NCBI GenBank assembly: GCA_030015575.1
Contig: CM057339.1
Coordinates: 769,126,809 to 769,190,808 of the forward strand
Length of the DNA stretch: 64,000 nt
Reading direction: 5' to 3'
Source of the DNA: Agapanthus africanus
Lineage: Eukaryota; Streptophyta; Magnoliopsida; Asparagales; Amaryllidaceae
The first letter of the stretch is position 1, and each line of letters starts with the position of its first letter. The translations under genes were made by a program, and so were the position numbers. Under the pieces are notes generated by a model, which had not been told where the DNA came from, did no database searches, and worked only from the letters and a program-made list of their open reading frames with translations. Positions 31,839 to 42,788 of this stretch are shown here, piece after piece.

Positions 31839-32078
31839 CACCCAAGTCGCCTAAGTCCTAGAGATAACAAGGAATCAGGTTTTTGAGTCGATATGCAAAG
31901 GAAGTTTGCACATCGTAAAAGATATAATCAGGAAGAATTTGATTCAAGAATGGTAAAACGGCAAGGTGGCAGGACATGTTTCCTAAACACGGGTATTCTG
32001 ATTCGTGTATTGAGTACAATACCCAACTACAAAAAGAATCAACCCGACTAACCTTTCGCTCTGATACCAAAAGAACCA
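31839..32078 (-). other. Tekay A leader, LTR-proximal part, with primer binding site
   Basis: CACCC at 31839-31843 is the second copy of F's target duplication. The leader then matches B at 63536-63750. GCTCTGATACCA at 32058-32069 is, on the minus strand, the initiator tRNA-Met primer binding site. Nine bases (TGGTTCTTT in element sense) lie between the LTR end and the site, identical in B. Confidence 0.88.
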
Positions 32079-34980
32079 TGTCACGCCCCGTTTTCCAGAG
32101 TACGCTAAAGTGGGCACGTGACATAGCCAACCATGCTACCCATGGATAGGAAAAATCCTTCCACAGTCACATTACGGCTGTAGAGATATCAAGAACAGGA
32201 AAGTAAACTAACTATCTAGTACATGTCCATAAGCCAGAGTAAAAGAGTCAAGAAATAACAATATGCCGAAGCCAAAAGATACAATAAATGAAACACCTGG
32301 AGTGAAACTACGTACCGACAGGAACCTCACCGCTCGTCTAACAGCGGCAAAACTCCTAATCAATCTGCAACAAGGTAGAAGAATCTGGGGCATGCAAAAC
32401 CCAGACGTCAGCGCGTCAAGTCATCAAGTAATAAAATAATAACAGAGTAACAGGCAATGCAGATATAAACATGAATAAAATAAGGGTAACAATAATATGA
32501 ATCAGAGCAGTGCAGGGTATTGTGCAGTGGGTAAACTAAACTGTTCTATCAGGTTTTCTGTTCTAAAGTCTTTGAAACCAAATTGATGAATCATCGATGT
32601 AACTCAATAGTATCCCGTACATACCCGGGACCACGGCCCCAAGATTCTCGGGCTAAAACCGAGACATGCCGCTAGGCACCAAACAGGAATGTGTACAGAT
32701 GAATGATGTCAGCATCATCATTCTAAGGCTGGCCTAGCCTAAAACTGATCAGAACAGGTAGCGAACTGTTGAGTTACAAGTCAGGTTTCACCTTTGATTT
32801 CCCCATACCCCCAAGTTATAAGTGTATGTCAAGTCAGGTATCCCGTAATCAAGAAACTAATGCCAACACAGGATCAGGTAAACAGGTTTGTCTGGATAGA
32901 CAACAGGAACGGTCCATGAGGACTACATGTTAGGTTTGTTGGCATTAGACACAAGATCAGGTAACGGGTCAGGTCATGGTACATCAGGTCAAGTCAAGCA
33001 GTATACGGTACCATGTCGGGTCAATCAAGATGTATGAAGCAAGTCAGGTCAAGATGTAAACGATATCATGGGTGTGCTCATACTCAGTTACATAATCAAG
33101 CATAGTTATCAACAGCATAAATTTAAGCAACGAATTAAACAATAGGCAGATTCACTCAATTTGCAGTACGGTTATCCGTTGTGTCACAGAGATGATTTCA
33201 ACATTATAAGAATGCAGTAAGACAATTATAGCCATTTAATCATGTTAACAAGTTTAAGACTTCATGGTTGCAATGATATATATATCTATAAGTTCCACGG
33301 ATGAAATCACAGTTTATGCAGGTTAAATGTACGCGAGTGTCCGAGTGAAGTAAAACGATAGATAAAGTGCCATAGGCTACGTCATTAGTGAAAGTGAAAT
33401 TAAAACATGTAAATATGGTTATTAGGTTCAAAACAGTAATTGCAACAGGTAAGTTCCAAATCTGAAAGATAAAATGATATATATCAATATTGTATATGAA
33501 AATGAGAAATGATCGTATTAAACTTAAATTTACAGGTTTAGGGTGTCATCAATATGTATGTAAATATTATTTAGCATGTAGCAAGGGGTACTTGCCTCGA
33601 CGGGTCGCGAATCGGGAAAACGAAACGTTAACGTCGGCGGGGAAAACTCGCGACGGGCGCACGGTTCACGGAATAAACCCAAACGACGAACAGTGAAGCC
33701 ACACGGGTCGGGGTACCGCACTGGAACATCGGGACACGTCGCCGGAACGGCCAGATTCCGGCGAGATACAAAATAGCGAACGATCAAGAATTGCAACAAG
33801 AAAAGAAAGGAAAATAAAGAAGGAGGGAAGGAGGATGGAGAAAGGGAAGGATACTCACTGTGGATTGAAGGGGTCGTGATGGTCGACGACGTTGACGGGG
33901 CTCCGGCGGACCACCTGCAGGGAACAACGGCCAACAAAAGAGAATCGGTGAAATGAGGGAGGAAGGAAGGAGAAAGAAGGAGAGGAGAAGAAGATATTCA
34001 CCGAGTGGGGGTGCACGAGGCCGGGGAGCGGATTGAGATCGCCGGCGGCGACCCCACGAGGCGCAGGCGCAGGCGGTGTGCAGGTGCCTCGTGTAGGCGC
34101 TCGGGAAAGAGGGGAGAGGAGGAAAGAGGTGCGGTGGCTGCGACGAGGGCGAGGAGGCCGGTGATGGTGTCGTCTGTGTTGGTGCTGCAGCGGCGAGGGG
34201 TGAGGCGGCTAGGGTTTACGTGAGAAGGGTTCGCTCGTGAAAGAAAAGAAGAGGAAGAAGAAAGAATATATAGAGGAGAGAGAGAGCGAGAACGATAGAG
34301 AGAGAGACGGGGGGAGAGAGAGAGGAGAGAGATAGACAGCGACGGGGAGAGAGAGAGATATAGGAGAGAGATAGAGAGCGACGGGGAGAGAGAGAGATAT
34401 ACGGAGAGAGAGAGAGAAATGAGGTGGGGCCCACGGGTTAAAAGAGAAATCGTGATTGGCTGGGAATGATCTGTTTGCTTAGGAATAGATTTTAAAGAAT
34501 TAGGAAATAAGAGAATATTAGATGGTTAATTTAAATATACGATGGTTTAAAATATATAGAAATTGGGATTTTGGCGCAAAATAAAATATTTCCAAATTGC
34601 GCCCGGGTCGGGCCCAAAAATTTGAAATTGCAATGAGAAAATTTTTGGCGGGATCCAAAATTTAAAATGAAGTGTTTTACAATAAAAAAGCATACCCCCA
34701 AAACGGACACACGTACGTGCGCGTAGCCGTCCAAACTTGCCCGTTTCACTGAACGGGACGAGAACACGATGTACGGACGCTACCACAGGGTTAGGGGTGT
34801 CATGTAGGCCATGACGAATATTTTTAATTTTATTTTAGATGTCTTAAATTGTTATATGCAGAAATGAATTGCCGGTAAAATTACAATAAGTCACAACAGT
34901 CAAGTAGGATTAACGAAAATAAATACCATACATCATCCATACGGTAACAGAAGCTAGTAGCATTGGGCTCGGGTGTTACA
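32079..34980 (-). repeat. Tekay A 5' LTR, 2902 bp
   Basis: On the plus strand it begins TGTCACGCCCCG and ends GGGCTCGGGTGTTACA, so in element sense TGTAACACCCGAGCCC...GGGGCGTGACA. This TGTAACACCC start is common in Tekay/Del elements. A TC-rich tract (in element sense; GA-rich at 34255-34420 here) surrounds a TATATA motif near 34266. Downstream is a GC-rich segment (33850-34220) with short frames I do not call genes. Full copies are at 49308-52205 and 56535-59630. Confidence 0.9.
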
Positions 34981-35233
34981 CTACGCCTCTGGTAAAACGA
35001 GGTTTATTTTAATTAGGTCCGTGCGAAAGAACGGGGAACCTCCCTCAAAGTACCGACACTGGCCTGACTGAATGGTTAGCGAAGTTGTAGAATGTAATTA
35101 ATCTTAGCTAGTTTTCTTTTTAAGGTTTGAAGGAAAATTTGATAAAAGCACTGAGAGACATCGATTAGATAAGATAATAACCAATCTGATCTTTGCAAGA
35201 GCTTTCGCTGAGTGTATTTTTCTCTCTCTCCTA
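34981..35233 (+). other. Copia D leader remnant
   Basis: Noncoding. CTACGCCTCTGGTAAAACGA and the following CCGACACTGGCC segment align with the copia E leader in reverse (2930-3030). CTACG at 34981-34985 is the candidate target duplication of Tekay A. Confidence 0.75.
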
Positions 35234-36166
35234 ATGGCAGATACCATGACTGGACTTAAACTTATACTAGGGAAAAATAAACTGAATGAGACCAATTATA
35301 AAGACTGGCTGAGGAACATTAACATTGCCCTAACTTATGATAAGGTATCATATGTCCTCACAGCTCCAGCCCCACCAGTCCCAAGTCCTAAATCTTCAGT
35401 TGCGGATAAGGAGATCCGCAAGACATGGGAAATTGACTGTGCCATGGCCAAATGCCTCGTGCTTGCATCGATGGACAACACACATCAAAAGCAGCATGAG
35501 CAGATGGATGTTCAATCCATCTTTCTCCATACAAAAGAGTTGTATGGGGAGCAATCTCGTGTCCTACGATACGAAGCATCGCGAAAGTTGTTTCAGATAC
35601 GGATGGCTCCTGGCACACCAGTAGGTGACCATGTTTTGAAGATGATAGCTCTTATAGAAGAGCTTGAGGACCTCGGATGGACAATGGAGAATGAACAATA
35701 TGTTGATATTGTTCTACAGTCTCCCCCCCCCGCCTTTGCTCAATTTGTAGTAAAGTTCAACATGCACAACATGGAGAAATCACTACCTGAACTTCTCAAT
35801 ATGTTGAGAAGTGCAGAGAGCATACCCAAGGTAGTGAAGACTCCCGCTTTGATTGCTGGGCCATCTTCCTCTTCTCACCCAAAACCCAAGGCCAAGGGAA
35901 AGATGAAGAAGAAACCCACCAAACCTAGAGGTGGAGTTAAAAAGGCTAAGGGGAAAGACAAGTCCACAACTGGGGAATCGGGGAAAGGGGAGTGTTATTA
36001 CTGCCACAAAGCGGGACACTGGAAGCGCAACTGTGCTGAGTACCTGGATCTCAAGAAGAAGAAGCATGGTGATGCTTCCGCTTCAGGTGTGTTTGTGACA
36101 GAAAACTGTTTTTCTATAAACTCTACCTCCTGGGTATTAGATACCGGTTCAGGTTCTCACATCTGA
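35234..36166 (+). pseudogene. Copia D gag and protease start
   Basis: 310 residues. The Gag N-terminus has NYKDWLRNINIALTYD, a capsid region resembles E's, a Lys-rich basic segment follows, then an intact knuckle CYYCHKAGHWKRNC, and the frame runs on into the protease motif WVLDTGSGSHI. A TGA at 36164-36166 replaces the Cys found in E after SHI. A run of nine C at about 35727 lies in the gag frame. Protein identity with E is high enough to align without gaps over most of the length. Confidence 0.88.
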
Positions 36167-36172
36167 AATTCT

Positions 36173-36913
36173 GTGCAGGGGATGAGAAATAGCAGAGTTT
36201 TGAAAACAGGTGACCATACTCTCCGGGTTGGAAATGGTTCCAATGTACATGCGGTTTCAGTGGGAGAGTATCACCTGGGATTGCCATCGGGATGTATATT
36301 TATTTTGAACCCATGTTATTATGCACATAGTATGCTTTGTAATATAATATCCGTTTCTTTGTTAGACAATGAAGGATATAATTTTGTATTGCAGAATAAT
36401 GTTATGAACATTAACCTAAATCAATTGTTGGTTGGGTATGGTACACTTAATAACGGGATATACGTCCTAAATCAACACATAGTTTTCAGCATTCAACACA
36501 CTACTAAAAGAAAATTTTCAGATATAAATGAAGCTTTTCTTTGGCACTGTAGGCTTGGTCATATTAACGAAACAAGACTAAACAAGCGACATAAAGATGG
36601 ATATTTTAATCCTTTTGAATATAAATCTTATGCGACTTGTCAGTGTTGTTTCAATGGTAAAATGACCAAAACTCCGTTTACAGGACACGGAGAAAGAGCT
36701 ACTGAGCTCTTAGGCCTCATACATAATGATGTATGCGGGCCAATATCTACACAGGCTAAAGGCGGTTTTTCTTACTTCATAACTTTTACTGATGATTTAT
36801 CAAGGTTTGGTCATGTGTTTTTACTGAAGCATAAGTCTGAAGCTTTCGAGAAATTCACTGAGTACAAACTTGAAGTAGAAAAACAAACCGGATTGAGCAT
36901 CAAGATACTTTGA
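36173..36913 (+). pseudogene. Copia D protease end, GAG-pre-integrase and integrase core
   Basis: Same frame as gag. It contains HCRLGHINETRL, CCFNGKMTKTPF, LIHNDVCGPIST and TFTDDLSRFGHVF. A TGA at 36911-36913 falls in ILxSDRGGE, where E has Arg, consistent with CGA to TGA. Integrase would insert the cDNA; not functional here. Confidence 0.88.
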
Positions 36914-38037
36914 TCAGATCGAGGTGGAGAGTATCCCAGTACAGAGTTTTCAGATTTTCTAAAAGAGAATGGGATTCTCTCTCAGCCCACTCCTCCTTAC
37001 TACACCATAGCACAACGGTGTGTCAGAATGACAGAATCGGACTCTATTAGATATGGTATGTTCCATGATGAGTGATGCTGAGTTACCTGTCTCATTTTGG
37101 GGGCATGCATTGGAGACTGCAGCGTTTCTGTTGAACAGGGTTCCAACCAAAACCGTGTCTACCACACCATATGAGATATGGCATGGGAAGAGACCATCTC
37201 TTAAATGAGTTAAGATTTGGGGTTGTCCAACCTATGTCAAAAAGCAGAATCCGGACAAACTCGAGACACGGTCAGCCGTGTGTAAGTTTGTGGGATATCC
37301 AAAGAATTCATATGGATATCTATTCTACCATAAGGAGGAACAAAAGGTGTTTGTTTCTTAGTATGCCACATTTTTAGAAAGAGAATTTTTTACAAATGAT
37401 ACTGATGGCAATGTGGTAGATCTAGAAGAGGTTCTATAAACACAAGTTACAAATGACGACCTGGTTGAGCCTGTTGTTGCAACAGAAACTGATGAACCTC
37501 AGCCACTCCGTAGATCTAGTAGGACTTCTCGCCCACCGGAGAGATACTACTGTTTCCTCATTGATGGTGATAGAGAAGATTGCATCATGGAGGATGATGA
37601 TCCTACTAGTTTTCAACAAGCTATCATGAGTGGTGACTCTGTGAAGTGGCTGGATGCTATGAGATCTAAAATAGAGTCTATGTACACCAACAAAGTATGG
37701 AACTTTGGATGTTGTACCCTCTGGGGTAAAACCCGTAGGGTGCAAATGGATCTTTAAAAGAAAGATTGGTGTAGATGGGCATGTGGAGACCTATAAGGCA
37801 AGACTTGTGGCGAAAGGATTTCGTCAAAGACCAGATTTGGACTATGACTAAACTTTTTCTCCCGTAGCCATGCTTAAATCCATCCGGATCCTACTTGCTA
37901 TTGCTGCTCACTACGACCATGAAATCAGGTAGATGGACGTTAAAACTGCATTTCTAAATGGTGATTTAGAAGAATGCATTTATATGGATTAGCCAGAGGG
38001 CTTCGTTGACAGTGGGAGCAACGGGAAAGCATGTAGA
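36914..38037 (+). pseudogene. Copia D integrase end to RT start, frameshifted
   Basis: No long open frame, but pieces in different frames match E: SDRGGEYPSTEFSDFLKENG, TTPYEIWHGKRPS, PPERYYCFLIDGD, VGVDGHVETYKARLVAKGF and WMDVKTAFLNGDLEECI. Several stops and frameshifts. This is the most decayed part of D. Confidence 0.8.
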
Positions 38038-39123
38038 TTGCTTAAATCCATTTATGGATTAAAGCAGGTATCACGGAGTTGGAACATCTGTTTTGATAAT
38101 GTTATCAAAGAGTTTGATTTCATCAAAAATCCAGATGAATCTTGTGTTTATAAGAAGACCATAGGGAGAACTGTCGCATTCCTCGTATTATACGTGGATG
38201 ACATTCTTCTGATAGGAAATGATGTTCCTATGCTGCAGTTGGTCAAATCATTCTTATCACAAAGGTTCTCCATGAAGGACCTAGGTGATACCACGTACAT
38301 ATTGGGCATTCGGATTTATAGTGATAGATCCAAAAGGTTATTGGGACTGTCCCAAACCAGGTACATCAACACCATCTTAAAGAGGTTTAGTATGGAAGAC
38401 TCTAAGCGGGGTGCCTTACCCGCTTGCCATGGAGTCACTCTCTCTAAGGACTTTTGCCTAAATACTGATGAAGAGAGAGCTCGCATGAGCATTATTCCCT
38501 ACGCTTCAGCCGTAGGATTTATAATGTATGCGATGTTGTGTACACTCCCTGATATAGCTTATGCACTAGGTGTAGTAAGCAGGTATCAATCCAACCCAGG
38601 GGAGAATCACTGGACTGCTGTGAAGAACATTCTTAAGTACTTGCGAAGGACTAAAGAATTGTTCTTGGTGTATGGTAACGGAGATCTCCAAATGGAGGCC
38701 TTTACCGATTCGAGCTTCAAGAGTGATATGGACAACATCAAATCTATCTCTGGGTTTGTATTTACCCTCAATGGAGGGGCGGTGTGTTGGAAAAGTTCCA
38801 AACAGGATACCGTTGCAGACTCTACGATAGAAACTGAGTATATTGCTGCAAATGATGCCACCAAGGAAGCCGTCTGGATGAGGAAGTTCGTCACGGAGCT
38901 AGGAGTAGTTCCAACCATTATTGATCCAATATCATTGTATTATGACAATAATGGGGCTATGGCATTAGCCAAGGAGCCCAGGTCCCATCAGCGATCCAGA
39001 CACATCCTGAGGCGATTTCATCTGATCTGGGAGATAGTTGATCGCCGCGAGATCGAGATTCGGAGAGTAGATACAAATAATAACACCGCGAATCCACTCA
39101 CCAAGGCTTTCCCTCAGCCATAG
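38038..39123 (+). CDS. Copia D reverse transcriptase (C-terminal) and RNase H
   Basis: 361 residues in one frame: SIYGLKQVSRSW, catalytic LYVDDILLIGND, GALPACHGVTLSKD, then RNase H with AFTDSSFKSDMDN, CWKSSKQDTVADSTIETEYI and LTKAFPQP near the end. Ends 68 bp before the 3' LTR, as expected. Residues at the usual catalytic positions are present, but it cannot be expressed from the broken polyprotein. Confidence 0.9.
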   Translation: MLKSIYGLKQVSRSWNICFDNVIKEFDFIKNPDESCVYKKTIGRTVAFLVLYVDDILLIGNDVPMLQLVKSFLSQRFSMKDLGDTTYILGIRIYSDRSKRLLGLSQTRYINTILKRFSMEDSKRGALPACHGVTLSKDFCLNTDEERARMSIIPYASAVGFIMYAMLCTLPDIAYALGVVSRYQSNPGENHWTAVKNILKYLRRTKELFLVYGNGDLQMEAFTDSSFKSDMDNIKSISGFVFTLNGGAVCWKSSKQDTVADSTIETEYIAANDATKEAVWMRKFVTELGVVPTIIDPISLYYDNNGAMALAKEPRSHQRSRHILRRFHLIWEIVDRREIEIRRVDTNNNTANPLTKAFPQP

Positions 39124-39175
39124 CTTGAGCGACTTTTTGAGATGTTGGGTTTGAGATACGCCAATAATTGGCCTT

Positions 39176-39827
39176 AGTGCAAGTGGGAGATTGTTGGATA
39201 TATGTATTCCCTAGAGGCCATTATTTGATAGTGGATGTATTTTTACATGTGTTTATATATTGAGAGGACATTCTTGCTCGACATGATAGTATGCTATCTG
39301 GTTACTCTTTATCCTGACATGTTCACTTGATCATGCTTTTATCCATTTGATACATATTGATAAAGACTTGAGGATATTTGCTTGACAACCGTGATTATGA
39401 TGCAGATCATACTAGTGGGATGTGTGTAGTTTATAAGCATATCCTGAAATTTCCCTAGTCGTGGGTGTATCGAGACATGGCATCGATATTCCAGAGTAGA
39501 CTAGCGTATACGATTCTTGACCCATGTGATGTGCGATGGATGATCCCATATCCATTGGTGTTTGACACCAAGATTGTATACGGGTGCTCAGTGGGGACTA
39601 GGTACACTGGACGGACTTTCTGAGAACTCCCATATGGTATTATATCTATCGTCAGATAGCAGTTCTCAGGTAACACTGGTATAGGTTAGTCTGTAGACCC
39701 GAGATCGTCATAGATTCTTGTGTGTTCTACCACTGTACTTTGATTTCCATCCTACCACGGCTCTACTGAGTCGTGCAAACAGGTGGCTTTTGGGTACAGT
39801 CCCGAGACACATGGAGGCAATGAGCGA
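39176..39827 (+). repeat. Copia D polypurine tract and first 636 bp of the 3' LTR
   Basis: AAGTGGGAGAT (39181-39191) precedes the LTR start TGTTGGATATATG at 39192. The LTR is cut at 39827 by Tat C. The intact sequence across the break is seen in LTR G at about 54960-54990 (ATGGAGGCAATGAGCGATAG). Confidence 0.88.
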
Positions 39828-42788
39828 TGTTCTCCGCCGAAAATCGCGACCGGGACGTTGGGACGTCGGGGCCTGAATTCCGAGGGCAGATGCTAATTGG
39901 TGCTATCCGTCCACCTCTCCGAAGATGCCAAGTTGATTTATGACACCATGTATCAAAGGTTTAAACAGATGCGGCCGATGTAGCAGACTTCGTCGGATTC
40001 CCTCTCGTTGAGGGGTTTTTGATTGTGGGGATGCTCTTCCCTGCAGGCGCAAGCCCCTGCAGTTAATTACGCTATCGCATCGCGGTAACCACTTTCTCCT
40101 TCTCCAGATGGTCACTTTGTGTCGTTTTTGTTTGTTTTGTTTTTGGTTGCCCGTGGATTGTATACGGAGACTAATTTATGTTGTCGCCCATAGGACGTAG
40201 ATTAGTCCAAATCCGTATTTTCTTAGATTTGGGTTTGGGGGTTGGTTTAAGGATACGTTAGTCTCATTTGAGACCAAGATCAACTTAAACATTTGTTAAG
40301 GATACATTAGTCTAATTTTAGACTAAGATCAACTTAATGGGATCGTTTAGATCCAACAAGAGAGCATTTGGACTCTATTGTTTAGTTTAGGGACATTGCG
40401 GTCGATTAGTTTAAGGACATTTCGGTCCAATGTTAGTTTAAGAACATTTCGGTCCAATGTTAATTTAAGGACATCTCGGTCAAGGTTAAGGACATCATAG
40501 TCCGTGAGTTTAAAGACCTCACAGTCAAGGTTAAGGACATCATAGTCCGTGAGTTTAAGGACCCCACAGTCCAGTTTAAGGACATCGTAGTCCGTTGAAT
40601 GTATGGTTGTCGGGACCCGTCGCCTCTCCGAAGACGTTGAAGGATTACAACGACATGTATCAGAGGGGTTCAGAGATGTACCCTCGAACCAGTTTTGGTT
40701 GGTAGATCTGTAGTCCAATTTGGAAATAAGATCTGTTAAAAGATTTATGAGCATATGGGCTCAATTAGTCTGTGTTGAGGACTTATGGCCAATCTTGGGC
40801 TAAGTCCATTCAGGTTAAAATGTTTAACATTTATTTTGGGCTGCTGAGCATTTGTTTGGGCTTGGCCCTTTTAACAATGCTGAGCATTGATTAGGATTTT
40901 GACAGTATTTCTGTCTCTTATTGAATGCCGAGCATTCATCATAGCTCTGGGCTTGTAAAAGAACAATTTATGTTCTGTCAGCGCCCACGTGAGGGACACG
41001 TGGTGCGCTTGGCGCTTTGCGCCAGTCAAAGAGCACAATGCGCTTCTGCTGAGTAGCGCGCACGTGAGTGACCTGTGGCGCGCTGGCGTTGAGCACCGGA
41101 TGATGAGCGCATTGAGCTAATATATGAGCGCATTGCGCTATTAATTCAGTGGCGCACACATGAATGACACGTGGTGTTCTTGGCGCTTTGCGCCAGTCCA
41201 CGAGCGCAGTGCGCTTCTGCTGAGTAGCACACACGCGAGTGACATGTAGCGCTCTTGGCGCTGAGCGCCAGATGATGAGCGCATTGTGCTAAATTTGCAG
41301 CGCTAAGGCTCTTTTAAGATTAAGAGCACCAAGGCTCTGCAGCGCTTTGCGCTAGATGTGGAGTGCTGAGGCTCTTTTGAATTAAGAGCGCTAAGACACT
41401 TGTTTTATGCAACTTAGATCAGTTTGCGCCCTGAGAATTAAATTCTCTTTTTTATAAGAGACTTTGTCTCAAGGTTTTGAGAACAGAAGTTCTTATTTTG
41501 TAGAAGATGTCTTCAACTCTTTTGTTGTTGAAAGGCTTTGCCTTTATGGATCTATGATTCTTAAGAGAATTGAATTATTCTCTCCCTCCTTATAATGAGA
41601 TGTTCATGATCTCAGAAAGATAATTTGTCTTATAGATCTATGATCTGTGAAAGAAGTAAGTACTTCTTTATTTTATGATGAGATCTTTTTGATCTCTTTA
41701 TAAAAGACTTTGGTCTTTATAGATCTATGATCTTTTAAGAAGAGAATTCTTCTTTTTAATTATGAGATGATTTCATCTCTTTGTTCATCACTATTCTTTT
41801 TACCTTGAAGAAAAATCTTCTTTCTTGAGAGCTTGACTCTTCTTTCAGAGATCTCAAAGCTTATGGGGGAGTTCCTCTGTATGTTTCTCTCTCTTCTTTT
41901 TTTTATTTTGGAAAGGAGGATCATTGGTCGTTGGGACCCACCACCTCTTCGACGACACTGAGAGATTACAGTGTCATATATCGAAGGTGTGGAGAGATGT
42001 ACCCTTTGAACCATGTCCCACTCATCAGGGGGGAAGAACATGCTAGAGCTTAAGCTTCTCGCTGCTGAAAAAAACTTCTTTGTGTTCGCGCACGTGCGTC
42101 GCACGTGTTGGGCGCACATATTTACACGTAGCGTACATGGAGTTTGCGTATATGCGCATTATGGGGGGAGCAAGCTCCTATGGAGAATCCTCCTAACTTT
42201 GAGAACTAAGTTCCTATGGAGAACTAAGCTCCTTTGAGAATTGAATCCTTTGAGGATTGAACTCTACCTTTTCTAAGAGGTATCCTCTCTTATTTATATG
42301 GGAGTGGTAGAGAAGGGATCTCTCCTTTTCCCCATTGCATTCCCCGTGTAGTAGAGCATTACTTTAGATTACATGTGCATAGCACATTAGCTCATAACTT
42401 TTGATCACGGATGAATTATGAGTCCCATAATATATCAAATCGAAGGATTTTTCGAGACACTTTCGATACCATCAGAATTTAGCTGTTTCTCATTCAGGAG
42501 TTTGTCAAAATACAACTCGGAAAATACTGGTTCGCATTTTCTTCCTTAGATCACATGTGCATAGCACATTTGCTCATAACTTTTGATCCCGGATGAATTA
42601 TGAGGCCCATAATATATCAAATCGAAGGTTTGTTTGAGATTCTTTCAATATCATCAGAATTTAGCTATTTCTCATTCGAAAGTTTATCAAAATACAGCCC
42701 GGAAAATACTGGTTCATATTTTCTTAAGCGTATTGCTGCCATTTGATTCCTTGGGCTCTTTTGCGCAGGAATTTTTTTGGCAGGAACA
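39828..42788 (-). repeat. 3' LTR of Tat C, about 2961 bp
   Basis: In element sense it starts TGTTCCTGCC and ends GGAGAACA, like F's TGTTTCCCC...GGGGAACA. The U5 side (39890-40270) aligns with F 11000-11330. It carries a GGAC-N6-GTCC array (40385-40590), hairpins near 39905, 40620 and 41942, and a run of palindromes (41020-41850) whose arms differ from those in F. A 182-bp direct duplication lies at about 42365-42725 (ACATGTGCATAGCACAT...). No gene. Confidence 0.85.
42365..42725. repeat. 182-bp direct tandem duplication in the C LTR
   Basis: Two copies start TAGATTACATGTGCATAGCA (42363) and TAGATCACATGTGCATAGCA (42545), with the same order of downstream motifs (TTTTGATC, ATGAATTATGAG, GAAAATACTGGTTC). 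Confidence 0.85.

Larger units (their letters stand above)
6868..34980 (-). mobile_element. Tekay-like Ty3/gypsy element A, split by Tat element F
   Basis: The element is read on the minus strand: 5' LTR 32079-34980, primer binding site 32058-32069, leader 31844-32057 continuing at 8915-9046, gag 8914 downwards, pol down to 6868. The leader is interrupted by element F (9047-31838) and pol by copia E. Leader continuity is shown by element B, where the two halves are adjacent near 63530-63550. The 3' half and 3' LTR lie beyond the left edge. A itself is inserted in the leader of copia D, because its LTR end at 34980 abuts sequence matching the copia leader. Confidence 0.85.
34981..39827 (+). 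mobile_element. Copia element D, truncated by nested insertions at both ends
   Basis: Ty1/copia element on the plus strand: partial leader, gag, decayed protease/integrase, RT-RNase H, polypurine tract and the first 636 bp of the 3' LTR. It is cut on the left by Tekay A (inserted in the leader at the position matching about 3024 in copia E) and on the right by Tat C (AGCGA at 39823-39827). Its 5' LTR and the rest of its 3' LTR must lie outside the window. It is the oldest layer in this stack. Confidence 0.88.

Noticed and set aside
32058..32069. tRNA-like sequence GCTCTGATACCA (also at 63752 and, reversed, 4811)
   Set aside because: Only the 3' end complement is present next to LTRs; these are primer binding sites, not tRNA genes.
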